DNA of 64,000 nucleotides from Corylus avellana (taxonomy: Eukaryota > Streptophyta > Magnoliopsida > Fagales > Betulaceae): assembly GCF_901000735.1 (NCBI RefSeq), contig NC_081551.1, forward strand, positions 10,201,227 to 10,265,226, read 5' to 3'. Position 1 is the first letter of the stretch; each line of letters opens with the position of its first letter. Below are positions 1 to 11,995 of the stretch, one piece after another. The translations under genes and the position numbers were made by a program. The notes below the pieces were generated by a model, which saw only the letters and a list, made by a program, of their open reading frames with translations, did no database searches and was not told the origin of the DNA.

Positions 1-655
1 CGGAGCTAAATTCCTAGCTAAGGTTGGGGATAAAGCCTCACCGATGAACGACATCACTTTTATGTAAGTCTTTATTTATCCTATTTTATTGAGTTTTATA
101 TTTCAATTGTTTTACTTCTAATCAATGTATGGAGTGATTATTGGATATCTCTTGTGATTCGCGGATACATGTGATGATTTGAGATAGTTTCATATGATTG
201 ATTGTTTGGTTTTTAACTCATAAAAATTGGATAGCCCTTATGATTTGTTCTACAGATACATCTGGTGTTTCAATTGATTTTGGATTCCTTTTGTGATTTG
301 GTCAATGACTGGATACATGAGATGGTTTTGATTAATTCTTTGAAGCATAGTAAAACATACATAAGATTTAAATTGTGAGAATTTCGGATAAGTATTGATA
401 AAATGCAGTATGTTGTTATGATTCGGTGAGTGTGGATTCCTAAACCTTAGTCTTTACCTTTTGTTTTATTTTATTTAGTTATTATTTATCCTTTAATTTT
501 CAAAACTCAAAATTCAAGCTTTTTTTAGAACTAGGTTAGGATTTAATTAGTTTAGATTTAAATTACTCTTTCAAAAATACATTTCTCTGTGGGTTCGACA
601 TAGCACTTGCAATTCATTATATTGCAAACGATTCGTGCACTTGCGAGTATTAAAA
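1..655 (+). repeat. Retrotransposon-like non-coding segment ending in a 'GTGCACTTGCGAGT' tail
   Basis: No usable ORF. The stretch from about 585 to 655 reads 'GTGGGTTCGACATAGC', then 'CGTGCACTTGCGAGTATT', a layout common in non-coding parts of plant Gypsy elements. The same layout occurs in reverse orientation near 12490-12570. The left limit is outside the window. Family assignment is inference. Confidence 0.4.
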
Positions 656-930
656 TTTGCAATAAGACCAAACGCGGTTCCAGGGGTGCCTTACCTCTAT
701 CAGCCTTCCTCTTAAATAACGGCGGGTTGATCGCAGACCTAGGAGCTGACGAAACCTAGCCTTGAGCAAGGAAACCCGATAGCTTGGAGGCTGGACATGA
801 ATCCTTTGAAACAGACCAGCTTCCCCAAAGATGAGACGTTCTTGTGCGCTCGACTCTTCTTGCTTGGGGGCCCGGTAGACGACTTCGAAACTGTCTTGTC
901 ACCAATTGGATTGGATCTTTTTGGGTTCCC

Positions 931-1886
931 CTAACGATCCCAGATAACCTTGTCCACCGGAATCTGGTATCCCAGGCACTCCCGAAGAGCGGAATCATTA
1001 ATGATGCCACCAAAAAGCATCTGATCTGCGTTCTCGAGGAGCTGAGAATACTCCAGGATGTAGTTAACCCGGCCTTGCTGCTTTGGGCTCAATGCAGGAC
1101 ATTCCTTCCCAACAGTAGAAAGGGAAGTAAGAACGTATGAGGCTGGATAAAAGGAGAAAGGAGGAAGAATTGAAAACACTTACAGCTTTCTCAGGAGACT
1201 CCCCATTCCCGGGGAACAGAATGCTGCAAGGGTAGAGCCTCGAACGTCGACACCTCCCAATTCCCAGATATGTAAAAAAACTGCTCCGCCCACTATTTGT
1301 TGTTGGAGAAGGTTTTCCCGAGCTCGATAAATTGGTTCTTCTCGCGAACCATGAAGGTGACCGTCTCGGAAGTGAGGTAAAAATGAGGCCCAAATATGTT
1401 AAAAAATTTGGGGATCGATAGGGTCTTTCCCAGGAACACAGAAGGCAACAACCGAAGGGTGGCCATGAAATAACGCCAGCCGTTTGGCATAAGTTGCACA
1501 GGGGCTACCCCCGAAAAGGACAACATTTCTCTCACTATGGGAGAGAAGGGCAGATGAACTCTTGCCATGAACATACGTTCACGAATGAAGATTTCCCCAA
1601 GACCACCAACCATTCCAGTAGAGCCATCTGGAAAATGCAACGAAACCGATGAGGGTATGTCATAGTTGTGACAGAGCACCCTCTCATCCTCCACCGAGAG
1701 GTAGGGTCTTTGTCGGCGCGCAAAGTCTAGGCGCAAGGATGAAGGAGATTCTTTGCCAACTGGACACACTCTGGCTAAAGAGCCGCCTGAGCGGCGAATC
1801 AAAGGAATCTCCGATGATTGCTCATTGGAGATTTCGTCAACCTGTACTAAAAGCTTCTGAGAAGACATGACCACTGGGAAAATCAA
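931..1886 (-). pseudogene. Antisense ORF of a Tat-clade Gypsy element (putative gypsy-type transposon domain, PF04195-like), decayed
   Basis: The minus-strand reading frame 1886-1293 contains a block (IFIRERMFMARVHLPFSPIV, then VQLMPNGWRYF) that resembles the plant 'putative gypsy type transposon' domain (Transposase_28, PF04195). Homology continues past an in-frame TAG at about 1293-1295 into FFYISGNWEVSTFEALPLQH. A GT donor (GTAAGT) follows near 1184, and a second exon-like stretch (ECPALSPKQQGRVNYILEY to about 949) follows a plausible AG near 1110. The ORF runs opposite to the LTR at 2404-3015. Tat-lineage Gypsy elements are known to carry such extra ORFs in antisense between pol and the 3' LTR. 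The stop and a frame change near the first exon end mark it as degenerate. Function of the protein is unknown. Confidence 0.6.
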
Positions 1887-2383
1887 ATGCTCTAAGATTT
1901 AAGAAATGGATGGAAATCTAGAAGGCTTGAACGACGAAGATCGGAGGCAAAATCTTTATAGGATGAGAAACCTCGGACAAGGCGCAAGGCATTCAATGCA
2001 AAAACATCACGAGTCTAACAGTCACGCCTGAACCGAAGAGACTCAAGCCAACTTTCCCTTCAAATAACGTAACCATAGGAACCGTTCGCTAATCGAAATC
2101 TGTTTCGATAGTTTTTGAATCACACCCAGCAGAACACGTGGATGAGCAACAACGCATTTACGTGGATGAAGACAAAAGATTTGGAAATCGAAAGATTGCA
2201 ACAAATCTCAGAATATCCAGGACGTGCAAATGTCAAGTTCCATAAATGGTTAAGACGCCAAGGAAAACGGCTACAGGGAACCAAGCAGGGAAAAACACTT
2301 GAACGGTCCACCCTAAGAAAAAAAAAAAAAAAAAACCACCAGAAGATCAAAAGTTTAAATTCTCTCCTCCCAAAGTCTGGACA

Positions 2384-3015
2384 GAAGGAATTCGGGGGGT
2401 AACTGTTACACATAAACCCATCGCCTGAGCCTCGGGTCAAGGGCCCATGAGCCCAAGAAAACCCGGTATATCCAAATGGGCTCACCGAATGCGCCCAATA
2501 CAAAGCAATGGATACAATATCATTCCCTACGCTCTCTGACAGCCAAAGTCCAGGCATGGGATCACAGTGAACCTCCCACACTTAATGTCCGGATACATTT
2601 ACAAGGCTCAGCAAGCCCACGCCTAGCAAGATCACTGGGACGGTTACGGTCCTACTCTTAAAGACGTCTCACAGGTACAAGCTATCCTCGGATCAACATA
2701 TGTAATGGCCTTCTACCGGTCATAAGGAAAGGGAACACAAATATTAACCCTCCCGGCTGTTACCACCTCCACATGTTCAACTATAAAATGCCTCACTACA
2801 AAGGTATGAGGGACCACGAATTGGCTTACTAAGCTAAGATACATACTGACTTAAGCATCGGAAGAGGAACTGCTAGCCAACACCCGGCATATCCTCTTAA
2901 CGTATGCTCTGGTTTTGTAGATTTACTAAAAGACTCACAGAAAGGCAAACCACGAGAGGCGTAGCTTGAAGACTTGGGCCCCCTTGAATTCACCGTGCCG
3001 AAAACTGCTTCCACA
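2384..3015 (+). mobile_element. Polypurine tract and 3' LTR of a Tat-like Gypsy element
   Basis: A purine-rich tract (GAAGGAATTCGGGGGGTAAC) ends at 2403 and is followed by TGTTACACATAAACC, a typical LTR start. A TATA-like box (ACTATAAAATGCC) lies near 2779. The LTR probably ends in CCGTGCCGAAAACTGCTTCCACA near 3015, about 612 bp. Downstream sequence is unrelated. The 5' LTR is not in the window, so the right boundary and the absence of a target duplication check are weak points. Confidence 0.55.
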
Positions 3016-3389
3016 ATGTCCTTATCAGTAATTTGGCCATGAAATCGCAAGTATATGCTAATATTATATAAACGCTCAATTAATAATAATAATAATAACA
3101 ATACTAATAATAATAAAAAGTACATTTTAACATGTTTTTCCAAACACCTGTACAATTTTAAAAAGTAGCAATTTCAAAAACACTATTTTTAAAAAAGCTA
3201 TTTTTAAAATCACAATCCCAAATAGGCTCTTACAAAAGCCAAAGAATTCTCAAGATTATTCAAAAGACATGTTTGCTTCGTCTTATCTCAAGTGGTACAA
3301 GCTTAATTTGTGCTTCTCTCATGTGGTGCCACCTATGAAGTATCCAAGTTCAAGACAGGTCTCAAAGGAGTGACTAGGATATTCATTAT

Positions 3390-3650
3390 CTTTTTCATTT
3401 ATTATCGATTGTTATTTTGAACCTTGGGGACAAGGTTCTTTTAAGGGGAAATGAATGTTAGGGATTTGATTTTATTTAAGATTAGTTTAAATTAGTTTTG
3501 TTATTAGTAATTTTAGATTAGAGATAAACATGAGTGTATTTGTATTTCAATTATCAAGTTATTTATTTTATAGTCAATATTGCATTAGTTATCGTTCTAG
3601 CTAGGAATTTATCTCCAAAAGAGTGTAGAAGTTCTAATTCAAGTCTTTAG
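3390..3650 (+). mobile_element. Gypsy 3' end: post-pol 'gacaaggttc' motif, PPT and truncated LTR
   Basis: The stretch GAACCTTGGGGACAAGGTTC followed by AAGGGGAAATGAA and then TGTTAGGGATTTG at 3456 matches the end of many plant Gypsy polyproteins, the polypurine tract and the LTR start. No pol frame remains upstream and the LTR is cut by the MITE at 3652. Remnant only. Confidence 0.5.
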
Positions 3651-3651
3651 A

Positions 3652-4055
3652 GCATTCTCAGCAGATTCCCTATAAGGTAGTCTATTTCTTAAGTTTAAGG
3701 AATATGTCTAAAAAATCGCAAAAAAAGTCCTATAGCAGACTCCCTAAATGAACCCTAAACATTATGATTGCTACAGTAGAACCCAATGCTTTGAGTTCCA
3801 CTATTGCAATCCTTATGATTATTAAAATAAATAAAAAATGATTCTCTCTCGTCTCTCCTCTCTTCTTTCATGAGTCATGTATCACAATTATCTCTCATCT
3901 CTCCTCTCATATATATAATATAATTAAAAAAACAAATATTTTAATGATATAGGGAATGATTATGGAAGCTATTGGGGTGTATTTTGACATAAGGAAACAA
4001 AAAATAGTTTAGATCCTTAAATGTAGGGAAAATAACGAGGAAGTTGCTGTGAATG
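3652..4055. mobile_element. MITE with 'AGCATTCTCAGCAGATTCCC' type termini
   Basis: The left end GAGCATTCTCAGCAGATTCC and the right end, read in reverse complement as GTGACATTCACAGCAACTTC, are related inverted termini. The inside is AT-rich and non-coding. This is a very common terminus style in plant MITEs. Superfamily not assigned. Confidence 0.5.
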
Positions 4056-4827
4056 TCACTGTAAAGTTCCTATTTAAAGGATGATTATTTTAATAGAAAT
4101 GAATCTGAAAATTAATCACAAACCTTGTGTTTGAAAAGGGTTTTAGGTTTGAGAAATGTTAAAGGTACTAAATTTTTTTATGTTAGTATTGTAAACAAAC
4201 AAATTAATGTCTAACACCAAACCACTCGTAAATTCTGTGTTATTTTCTTTATATTGCTTCCAGTATTATTTCCGTAATTTGGTTTTCCCCACAAACTTCA
4301 ACATGTCATCCAATCCTAATAATTATTTCAACAGAATCTTTGAACTTAGGACTAGAAAAACAAACAACTAACCACCAAGCCACAGAAGATTCGAAGGTAT
4401 AAACACCTACTTTTTTCTTCTTCTTTTTTTTTTCTCTATTCAGGTATAAACACCTACTTGAGTTGCAATATTGCATACCTTTTCTCTTCTCTTCCTCTTA
4501 CAATGAGATGTAAAGCCTTCAAGTTAAAAAAATATATATACAGTAGGAACAAACTTCAAATCCCCAGGAAGTTTGCACCTTAAGTACCGCATGTAGAAAG
4601 CAAAATTACAAACGTATGGTGAAGCACATGCACCTAGAGGTGCAGAACAAATGTAAGCAGTCTTACAATGCTTAAACCAAACATTATCAATACCAGTACA
4701 ATGACAGTAACAACTACAATGATATGCGAAAAAGTGTCAAAAGTTCTATACATAAAAGATCTGTACATGCATGCGGTGGTGGATCGAGCCACATGAGGGC
4801 TTTCATATTTTTATTTTATTTTTTTTA
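4056..4827. other. Gene-free AT-rich spacer
   Basis: I see no coding frame, RNA gene or clear element here, only AT-rich sequence with short homopolymers and a duplicated 'GGTATAAACACCTACTT' near 4396 and 4443. Confidence 0.5.
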
Positions 4828-5412
4828 GGGAAACTTTACATACCCCCTTTAAACTACCACCCAATAGACAATGTCCCTCCCAAACTTTCAATTGTGACAA
4901 TGTCCCCTCAAACTACCAAAAATTGTCAATTTTCTCCCCAATGACAAAACTACCCCTAGTAAAATGAAAACAAAAAATACTAAAACTCCTAGAAAAACCT
5001 ATAAAAATAAAAATAAAAAATAAAAAATTTCGTTTTTTTTTTTTTGGGGGGGAGGGGGGTTATAAATTCTTTAAATAAAAATTTCAGTTTTAAAAAAAAC
5101 TAACAATTTTCATTTAAAAAAATAAAAAATTTCGTTTTCTAAAACAAAATTTTAAATTTTTTAAAATAAAAATTTCCATTTAAAAAAATTTTGCGTTTTT
5201 TTTTTTAAAAAAAAATTAAACATTTTCTCTTTAAAAAATTGTTTTCTTTTAAAATAAAATTTTTATTTTTAAAAAAATATTACTATTATTTTAATTTATA
5301 TGGGTATTTTTGTTTTATTGAAAAATATATAGGGGTATTTTTATATTTTTGCTAACCTTGGGGAAACATTGTCAACTTGGTGATAATTTGAGCAAGGTAT
5401 GTGGACTTTACC
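4828..5412. mobile_element. Foldback MITE with 'AAAGTCCACATAC' type termini
   Basis: The left end GGGAAACTTTACATACCCC and the right end, in reverse complement GGTAAAGTCCACATACC, form imperfect terminal inverted repeats. The core is runs of A and T that can pair along most of the length. The terminal phrase 'caaactaccaaaaattgtcaa' also occurs at 31240, and looser relatives lie in the introns of both WAK-like copies. Confidence 0.6.
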
Positions 5413-5805
5413 AATTTTTTTAATTTTATAATTAAGGTTAGAAAATAGCCTCTACACATTTGTCATTTAAAAAAAAAAAAAAAAAAAAACGCTTTTAAAA
5501 GAGAGGCTCACTTTGTGTTTTGAAAATCAATGTCTTTTTTTTTTTTTTTTTTAATCACTCTAAAGTTTTTTATTGAATTATTGGTAGCAAACTTCTTTCT
5601 ATAGTGAGTAAATAAGGCAAAATGATATATTATTTTGGTTGCATCACCCATGAAGCACTATTTGCTACTTAGATAATATTATAAGATTCATATAAACTTA
5701 GCTTCTAGAAAATTTTGAAAGATATATGTTTAAAAAAAAAAATTGGGTAGTGTTCAAAATCAAAGCAAAAAAGTAAACACTTGTCATGTATATAATTTAT
5801 TTCAT

Positions 5806-5852
5806 GATTATATATATATATATATATATATCTCTGTGTGTGTGTGTGTGTG
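5806..5852. repeat. Compound microsatellite (TA)n(TG)n
   Basis: Alternating TA directly followed by TG repeats. The surrounding 5413-6754 is AT-rich with no supportable gene. Near 6170-6195 a 'ggctccgccac' motif typical of decayed plant repeats is visible. Confidence 0.85.
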
Positions 5853-7033
5853 TTTCTACTGTATAATTGTTTATTTGTTGTTTATCAATGGTTATTTCTT
5901 ATGTAATTGTAATTTAAAAATTTAGGTTCTTAAATCATAATATCAAAATTAAAAACTATCTATCCAAAAGAAAAGAAGTTGACATTTCAAAATGTAATAA
6001 ACCTTTGTAAAAATGATTTTAGTGACGAAACTTCAAATCTGAAAGGGTTGCTAAATAATATTATTCAAAAGGTTGTAAAAATCTAACGGTTGCAGTTAAA
6101 AAATATTCTTTTTTTTATTATTACTATTTTAAATTGCATTTATTATATTGTAAAATTGGCCCCTACAATAGTAAATTTCCGGCTCCGCCACTGCATGCAT
6201 GGCACGAAAGCCACAACAATTTTAACTATATTACTATAAGGTTCAAGCTCATCTAATGTTACTGTTTATATATACAAGTAAATACAAGGCAACATATTTG
6301 CATACTTCATTTGAAAAAATTATTTGCACAAATATTAAAGATGAGGCTCATTATGTATATTTCTGTCCATTTTAAAGATAACTTAGGTACTTAGAAAACT
6401 TTTGTTCTCTCTCACTCCTGAAGGACTAATATGGAATTTTGTACACAAGACCAAAGGTCATTATTCCCTTTGCAATGTTTAATCAAATGTTAGACTTCTT
6501 TTAGTTTTGGGTAAGTAATTTGAGTAATGAGGTGATGAGAAGATGAGAGCATAAGATAAACCTCAATGTTGGTTTGGAATTTTGACACTGGTTTATCAAA
6601 TTCCTTTTTTTTATAGAAACTACTAATTAAATAAAAAGAGATAAAAGAAATAGAATAAACACATAAATCTTAGGTGGTTTAGCCTATGGCCTATATCGCA
6701 CGGTAAAGCCTTATTGGCTACATTTTCCTTGATATGTGATTTTTAAGTACATGGTGTAAGAATATTATTGACCAATCTCTTGATGGAAGGATTTACTCCC
6801 GTTAGGGTGGAAATCCGATGGAGGATCAAAGAGAAAGAAGAATAAAAAAAAATGCAATGTTATTAAACTATTCTGATCTCCACTCTATTTATAGAGTGCA
6901 ATGCAACTCTTCATGGGGATGGTTAGGTGTGGGGATGACCACACTTAGAATAGTGTGATCACCCCATGCACCAACATCTCCTACTTGATCACACTATAAC
7001 ATTTGGTGATAAACTCTAGCTGAGCATGATTAC

Positions 7034-7705
7034 TGTTGGGAATAAATTCATACTGCAAGCCTATCAGATTTCAGGGCTCAAAGCCAACGGAGCTATTTGA
7101 TTAAATAGTAGGAGATATAGTTTAAATAAAGCTCTATTGGGATAAAGCAATCCTAATCCAAGAAGGAGCTCAAGTCTAATCCAATCTCTCAGGACTCCCA
7201 ATTCAACTCAAGTAAGGAGATGCAATCCAATTAGAGCTTTATTGGATAATCCGGGTTATAGATTATCCAATTGAAAGCTTATCTAAAAGAGCCCAAATCC
7301 AATCACAACTCTCAGGACTTTTAGATTAACTCAAAGAAGAGCTAGTTCAAGTCTATTTCAACTCTTCATGAGATAACTCTTTAGAGAGCTAGTTCAAGTC
7401 TATCTTAACTCTTCAGTTCAAGCCTACTTCAACTCTTAAGCCTATAAATAGGCCCCTACAAAAGGTATAGATATATTCTGAATTCTCTCATACTCTCTCA
7501 TAATTTGAGATTTCTCTTTGAGATTTGTTTATCAAATTGCTCTTCTCTAAGGAATTGACTTACGCATCTGAGTGTCCCCTGCATAGTGGCCAGTGGATCT
7601 CTTGACGCTCTTAACAAGCATATTCCAGATTTAGCACACACACACTGCGACGAATGTGCAACTCACACCATACTGGAAACAGTTAGGCAGAAATTTGCTC
7701 TAATA
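7034..7705 (+). mobile_element. Solo LTR nested in the Copia element
   Basis: A 672-bp insertion beginning TGTTGGGAATAAATTC and ending in TTTGCTCTAATA interrupts the Copia sequence. Flanks are ATTAC (7029-7033) and GTTAC (7706-7710), a 5-bp target duplication with one mismatch. A TATA-like box (CTATAAATAGG, about 7442) lies inside on the plus strand. The final TA instead of CA may be a C-to-T change. No internal region is present. Several direct copies of 'GTTCAAGTCTATTTCAACTC' lie inside. Confidence 0.6.
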
Positions 7706-8353
7706 GTTACCATGGTAGTAATAATTTTTCCCCATGCCAACTCTCATTTGTAAAACCTACAGATTAATGTCAGATCATGACATGGCTACACGTGCACACG
7801 TTCTCATCATCTTATCTGACTGCATCATTTACCATATAGTTCCTTACTAATAGCATATCAAGGATGACTTCATTTCGCTATCTTTCAAACGAACGACATC
7901 AATTCTCCATGATTGGGAGTATAGTCCACACCCATTCTACAATTGACGACTTTAGCCATACACAAAACCATCTGTCGACCTACGCTAAATTTTCGATCAA
8001 GTACTTCCTTTAAAGCCATTATTCTTGTGGTTTTCCTTGATGCACCTTATTTGTGTCTTTTTACACTCTCTGAGCATAGATATTATCTAATCTCAACATA
8101 ATGCATTTCAGTGGACTTTACATTTATGTGGGATATAATATCCACACCTCATCAGTGTCATCTGCCCTTAACTAACCAATTATTTTCCCATTAGGCAGAA
8201 GTCCATAAAATCGTTCTTTTAGGCATTGCCGGATCCTTCCGACTATGCATCAACCCATGTAGCTATCACCTAGGTGTTTTTCAATTCCATTGTTGCTACA
8301 TGTCCTCTGAATTTATCCAGAGGCAACCCTTTGGTCATAGGATCGGCTACCAT

Positions 8354-10720
8354 CTATATTGATGAAATAAAAAATTTAACTTTTATTTCACCTCTCTCCA
8401 CTATATATTGAATATAGTGATAACTTCTATTGATGTGTTTGTCTTTGGAGCTATGTGCTCCACTTTTTATTAAAGAGATAGTAGACGTATTATCACAAAA
8501 CATATTTATTGGTCTTCTAGGTGTACCTAAATTAAATTGTCGACAAAAAATTAAATCCAAACCAAATTACTTACCATTGTGTTGCATGCAATGTACTAAG
8601 CTCCATTGTGAACGGCGCAACACAACCTTGTTTCTTTCTCAAACCAAGAAAAAATCGTTCTACCAAATAGGAATATGCATACACTTGTAAATTTTCCTTC
8701 ATCTACATAACCTACAAAACTTGCATCACAATCCAACTACATTAGAAATGTCGTGCCTAATTCTTGTCATAACATACATGAGGATGCCCATAGCCTGGGC
8801 ATAGGGGTCATTTCCATTTCTTTGTTATTTTCTCCTCATTTCTCGGGCACATAGTCTCTTTGCCCTTCACAGACAAGTGTGCTCAAAACTTTACAATTCT
8901 CCAAATTGTACCTTTTGAACACTTTATCCAAATAGTTTTCGATCCAAAAAACAATAATCCTGAATTTTATGCCCAAAAACTCTTATACCGAGAACATGAA
9001 TGTCATTATACATGTCTTTCATTTCAAATTCGGATCCTAAGAATGTCTTTTATTTCATTCACCATATCTAGACAATTACCAGCTAACAATATATCATTAA
9101 CTTATAATGGCTATGTTATTAACTAGTCTTGGCACTTGTACGTTTAAACATAGTGATTTAACGGACTCATGTCATGTCCTATTTCCAATATAACTTGGTG
9201 GAACATCAAATACCACTGTCTAGAAGACTATATGAGTTTATATAGGGATCTTTTAACTTGTAGACTCATGTCATCTGTACTCAGAACATAATGGTCCATG
9301 AGTATACTTGACAGTTGCCTTTATCCCTTACTCCCACTGTTTTGAACATATGTCTCTTGTTCATCTTGTAATTGAGTATCTTGTGGTTCTTGACACTGAG
9401 GATCTACATCTTGTAAAAGTTAGATCTTTTCTATAGGAGTAATTTAATTGGTATTTCGAAGAAAGATAGCATCCCTACTTTCTATCAATCATCTCTCATA
9501 ATAGTAGATTTTGTACCCTCTACCATTCTCTGTGTATCACATAAACCTGCATTCCCTGATTTTGCTTTTCCAACTTATCCCTTAAAGGTCTCAGAATAAG
9601 TACATGTGCCTTACAATCTTATACATTGAGATTTTCAACATTTTTCCTTAGGCCTATCCAATATTCATAGGGTGTGAGTAGTGAAAAATTGGTCTTAACT
9701 CTGATAAGAATGTATGCTGCAATGGATAAAGCCTTTCCCAGAAAATGAATAGGTAAATCAGCATACACATTTATGGATTTTAACATATCCATTAGAGTTA
9801 TATTCATCATTCTGCAATGTCATTTACCGTAGGCATATAAGACATTGTATATAAATGACTTATTCCACTTTCCTTGCAGAAAGAATCAATAGTCTTATAC
9901 TCACCTCCCCTATCATTATTCATGCTCTTTATGGACGTTCCCAATTGATTTTCTACCTTCAAATTGTTTTCCTTGAATTTATCAATTGATTCAAACTTAT
10001 GTCTGAGAAGATATATATTCTCATATATTGAATAAACATCAATTAATGTAATAAAGTATTTAATTCCTCCCTGTCTTAGTTCTTAAATGTCCACATGTAT
10101 GGCAATAGATTACTTCCAACAAATCTAATGATTTTCAATGTTATGAAAAAGACTTATTTGTCATTTTTCCTTAATACATAATTAACATGTATTAAAAACC
10201 TCATAACTAACTTGTGGCAATAATCCATTTTTACTTATTCTGATCATTTTATTTTTATTTAAGTTACATAATCTTAAATGTCATATATAAGAACTATTTA
10301 CCAACACATTCAAACGACCAGATATCAAAACTGTATTATCAACTTTAAACAAGTTCATGTTATCCACATTTTCACCCTTTATTGGTGTTTTCCCTTTACT
10401 TATAAATACTTTCTTAGACTTGAATTTTATCTCATATCCTTTTTATCTAATACATACACTAATATTAGATTTATACACATGCTAGGCACATTTAAAATAT
10501 CATACAGAACAATGATTGATCCAATGACATAAAACTTACATTTTCTTTTTCCAATATGTTCATGTAAGTGATGTTGCCCATGTATACTTTGTGCTCCCAA
10601 CGGCCTATTCTCTGAAGTCTACAAAAGATTATCGACCTCTTGCTATATGTCTTGTCGCAACTGAATCTATCTATCAAGAATTTGTGGTCGAATTCACCAT
10701 CATCACTTTAATTACTTGCC
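8354..10720 (-). pseudogene. Copia polyprotein remnants (PR-IN-RT-RH)
   Basis: Read on the minus strand, a protease-like patch near 10720-10600 gives DSVATRHIARGRSFVDF, with Val in place of the Gly of the usual DSGATRH. Integrase remnants at 9990-9619 end in AAYILIRVKTNFSLLTPYEY, matching the Copia integrase core end. The reverse transcriptase catalytic box near 9115-9087 reads L-stop-V-N-D-I-L-L-A-G where Copia has YVDD, so the active site is lost. RNase H at 8560-8354 gives NMFCDNTSTISLIKSGAHSS and KHINRSYHYIQYIVERGEIK. Many stops and shifts separate these patches. The element cannot encode a working polyprotein. Confidence 0.75.
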
Positions 10721-11093
10721 ATTTTCTTTTAAACTTCTCGAGTTGTCTTTCATATGTTGGCATATGCGAGATTTGTGCCATAGTCTAACTATCATCAAAT
10801 TGATAGATATCCCTTCTCTCATGGGGCAATTCCTCGGTCGGTGTGTCTGTTGGTTCTGGCATGCATGGGGCAAAACACGGGTTGAGAACCACTTCAAATT
10901 GTGGCATGGGCTTGGTCTTGGAATTAGCCTTCCACTACTCTCTATATTTTAATACATTAAGCAGGTGGCAATTTCGAATGAAAATTTGATAACCTATTGG
11001 CTCAGGCATGGCATCCGACTCAAACGGTGCGAGTTCGAGTCCTACAAATTACACCTTTTCATCAAAAACGGTGCAAGTTCTCTGTATGTTAAA

Positions 11094-11136
11094 AACCAAA
11101 TAACCTTTTCAAAAAAAAAAAAAAAACCAAATAACC
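11094..11136 (+). mobile_element. Poly(A)-only insertion with 12-bp target duplication
   Basis: The 12-mer AACCAAATAACC occurs at 11094-11105 and 11125-11136. Between them is only TTTTC followed by A's (11106-11124). This is the structure expected from target-primed reverse transcription that aborted almost at once. Confidence 0.55.
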
Positions 11137-11636
11137 GACTAAGGGATTGAACTGGTGCCTTCACCTTTGCAATTCTCCTTCGCAGAGCCACAACTATTAC
11201 GCCAAGCGCAATCAATGTTTGATTTTAACCAAATCGAATAATAAACCGTGTTCAAATATGTTCGAATCTCTTCCACACAGATTACTTGCGATGATGTGCA
11301 AATTTCAAACAACCGAATAAATATAATTGCAATTTGAAAATGTAAACGTCAAACAACTTGGTTCACGTTGATCGGATAAACCAACACATGAAGTCATTTC
11401 AAATTCTCTTTTATTGTCTTCCATAACCTTGCTCTGATATCATTGTAAGAATATTATTGAACAATCTATTGATGGAAGGATTTACTCCCGTTAGGGTGGA
11501 AATCCGATGGAGGACTAAAGAGAAAAAAGAATCAGAAAATGCAAGAATTCAATAATGTTATTAAACTATTCTGATCCCCACTCTATTTATAGAGCGCAAT
11601 GGAATTCTTCATGAAGAGTTGCATTGCTTCTCTTTT

Positions 11637-11787
11637 AACTATAACCTCCAAGGTCCCCAAGAGGTAGCTCAATCGGGTAGGACCATGCCTAATGAAGCGG
11701 AGCTCACTAGTTCGAATCCCCCTCCCCCTCTTGTGCGAACATGTCAAAAAAAAAAAAAAACAAAACAAAAAAAACTATAACCTCCAA
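11637..11787 (+). mobile_element. tRNA-derived SINE inside the Copia 5' LTR
   Basis: The body at 11652-11772 begins GGTCCCCAAGAGGTAGCTC, has an A-box-like GTAGCTCAATCGGGTAGG and a B-box-like GTTCGAATCCC, then CTTGTGCGAACATGTC and an A-rich tail. It is flanked by a perfect 15-bp target duplication, AACTATAACCTCCAA, at 11637-11651 and 11773-11787. Two more copies of the same family lie at 18799-18911 and 52941-53056. The tRNA-like head is about 70 bases; the poly(A) and duplication rule out a genuine tRNA gene. Confidence 0.85.
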
Positions 11788-11995
11788 AGAAGTTATCACC
11801 TTCCATGGGGATGATTAGGTGTGTAGATGACCACACTTAGAATAGTGTGATTACCCCATGCACCAACACATAGCTCTATTTATAGAGTTTTAGTGTGATT
11901 TCAAACACAAAATAAATCTATTGAATTAAGGGTAATTAATTACAAATCAAATCCTCATTAATCACAAATCAATTCCACATTAATCAAAGAGGAAT

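Larger units (their letters stand above)
6755..11868 (-). mobile_element. Decayed Copia retrotransposon, complete between two LTRs
   Basis: Two direct repeats bound the element: 6755-6976 and 11444-11868, both starting TGTAAGAATATTATTGA and ending CATGCACCAACA (plus strand). They read TG...CA in both directions. The flanks CATGG (6750-6754) and CATAG (11869-11873) are a plausible 5-bp target duplication with one mismatch. On the minus strand the 5' LTR (11868-11444) is followed by a primer-binding site resembling TGGTATCAGAGC (TGATATCAGAGC, 11430-11442). Coding remnants follow in Copia order: protease, integrase, reverse transcriptase, RNase H. The right LTR is longer because of a SINE and because the left LTR lacks about 60 bp. 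Confidence 0.8.

Noticed and set aside
10990..11090. Possible further SINE with 'GTGCGAGTTCGAGTCC'
   Set aside because: The B-box-like word is present, but there is no matching tail or target duplication around it. The nearby duplication at 11094 belongs to the poly(A)-only insertion.
11652..11772. tRNA gene suggested by A-box and B-box-like sequence
   Set aside because: Poly(A) tail, flanking 15-bp target duplication and two more copies show a SINE, and no cloverleaf pairing with an anticodon arm was evident.
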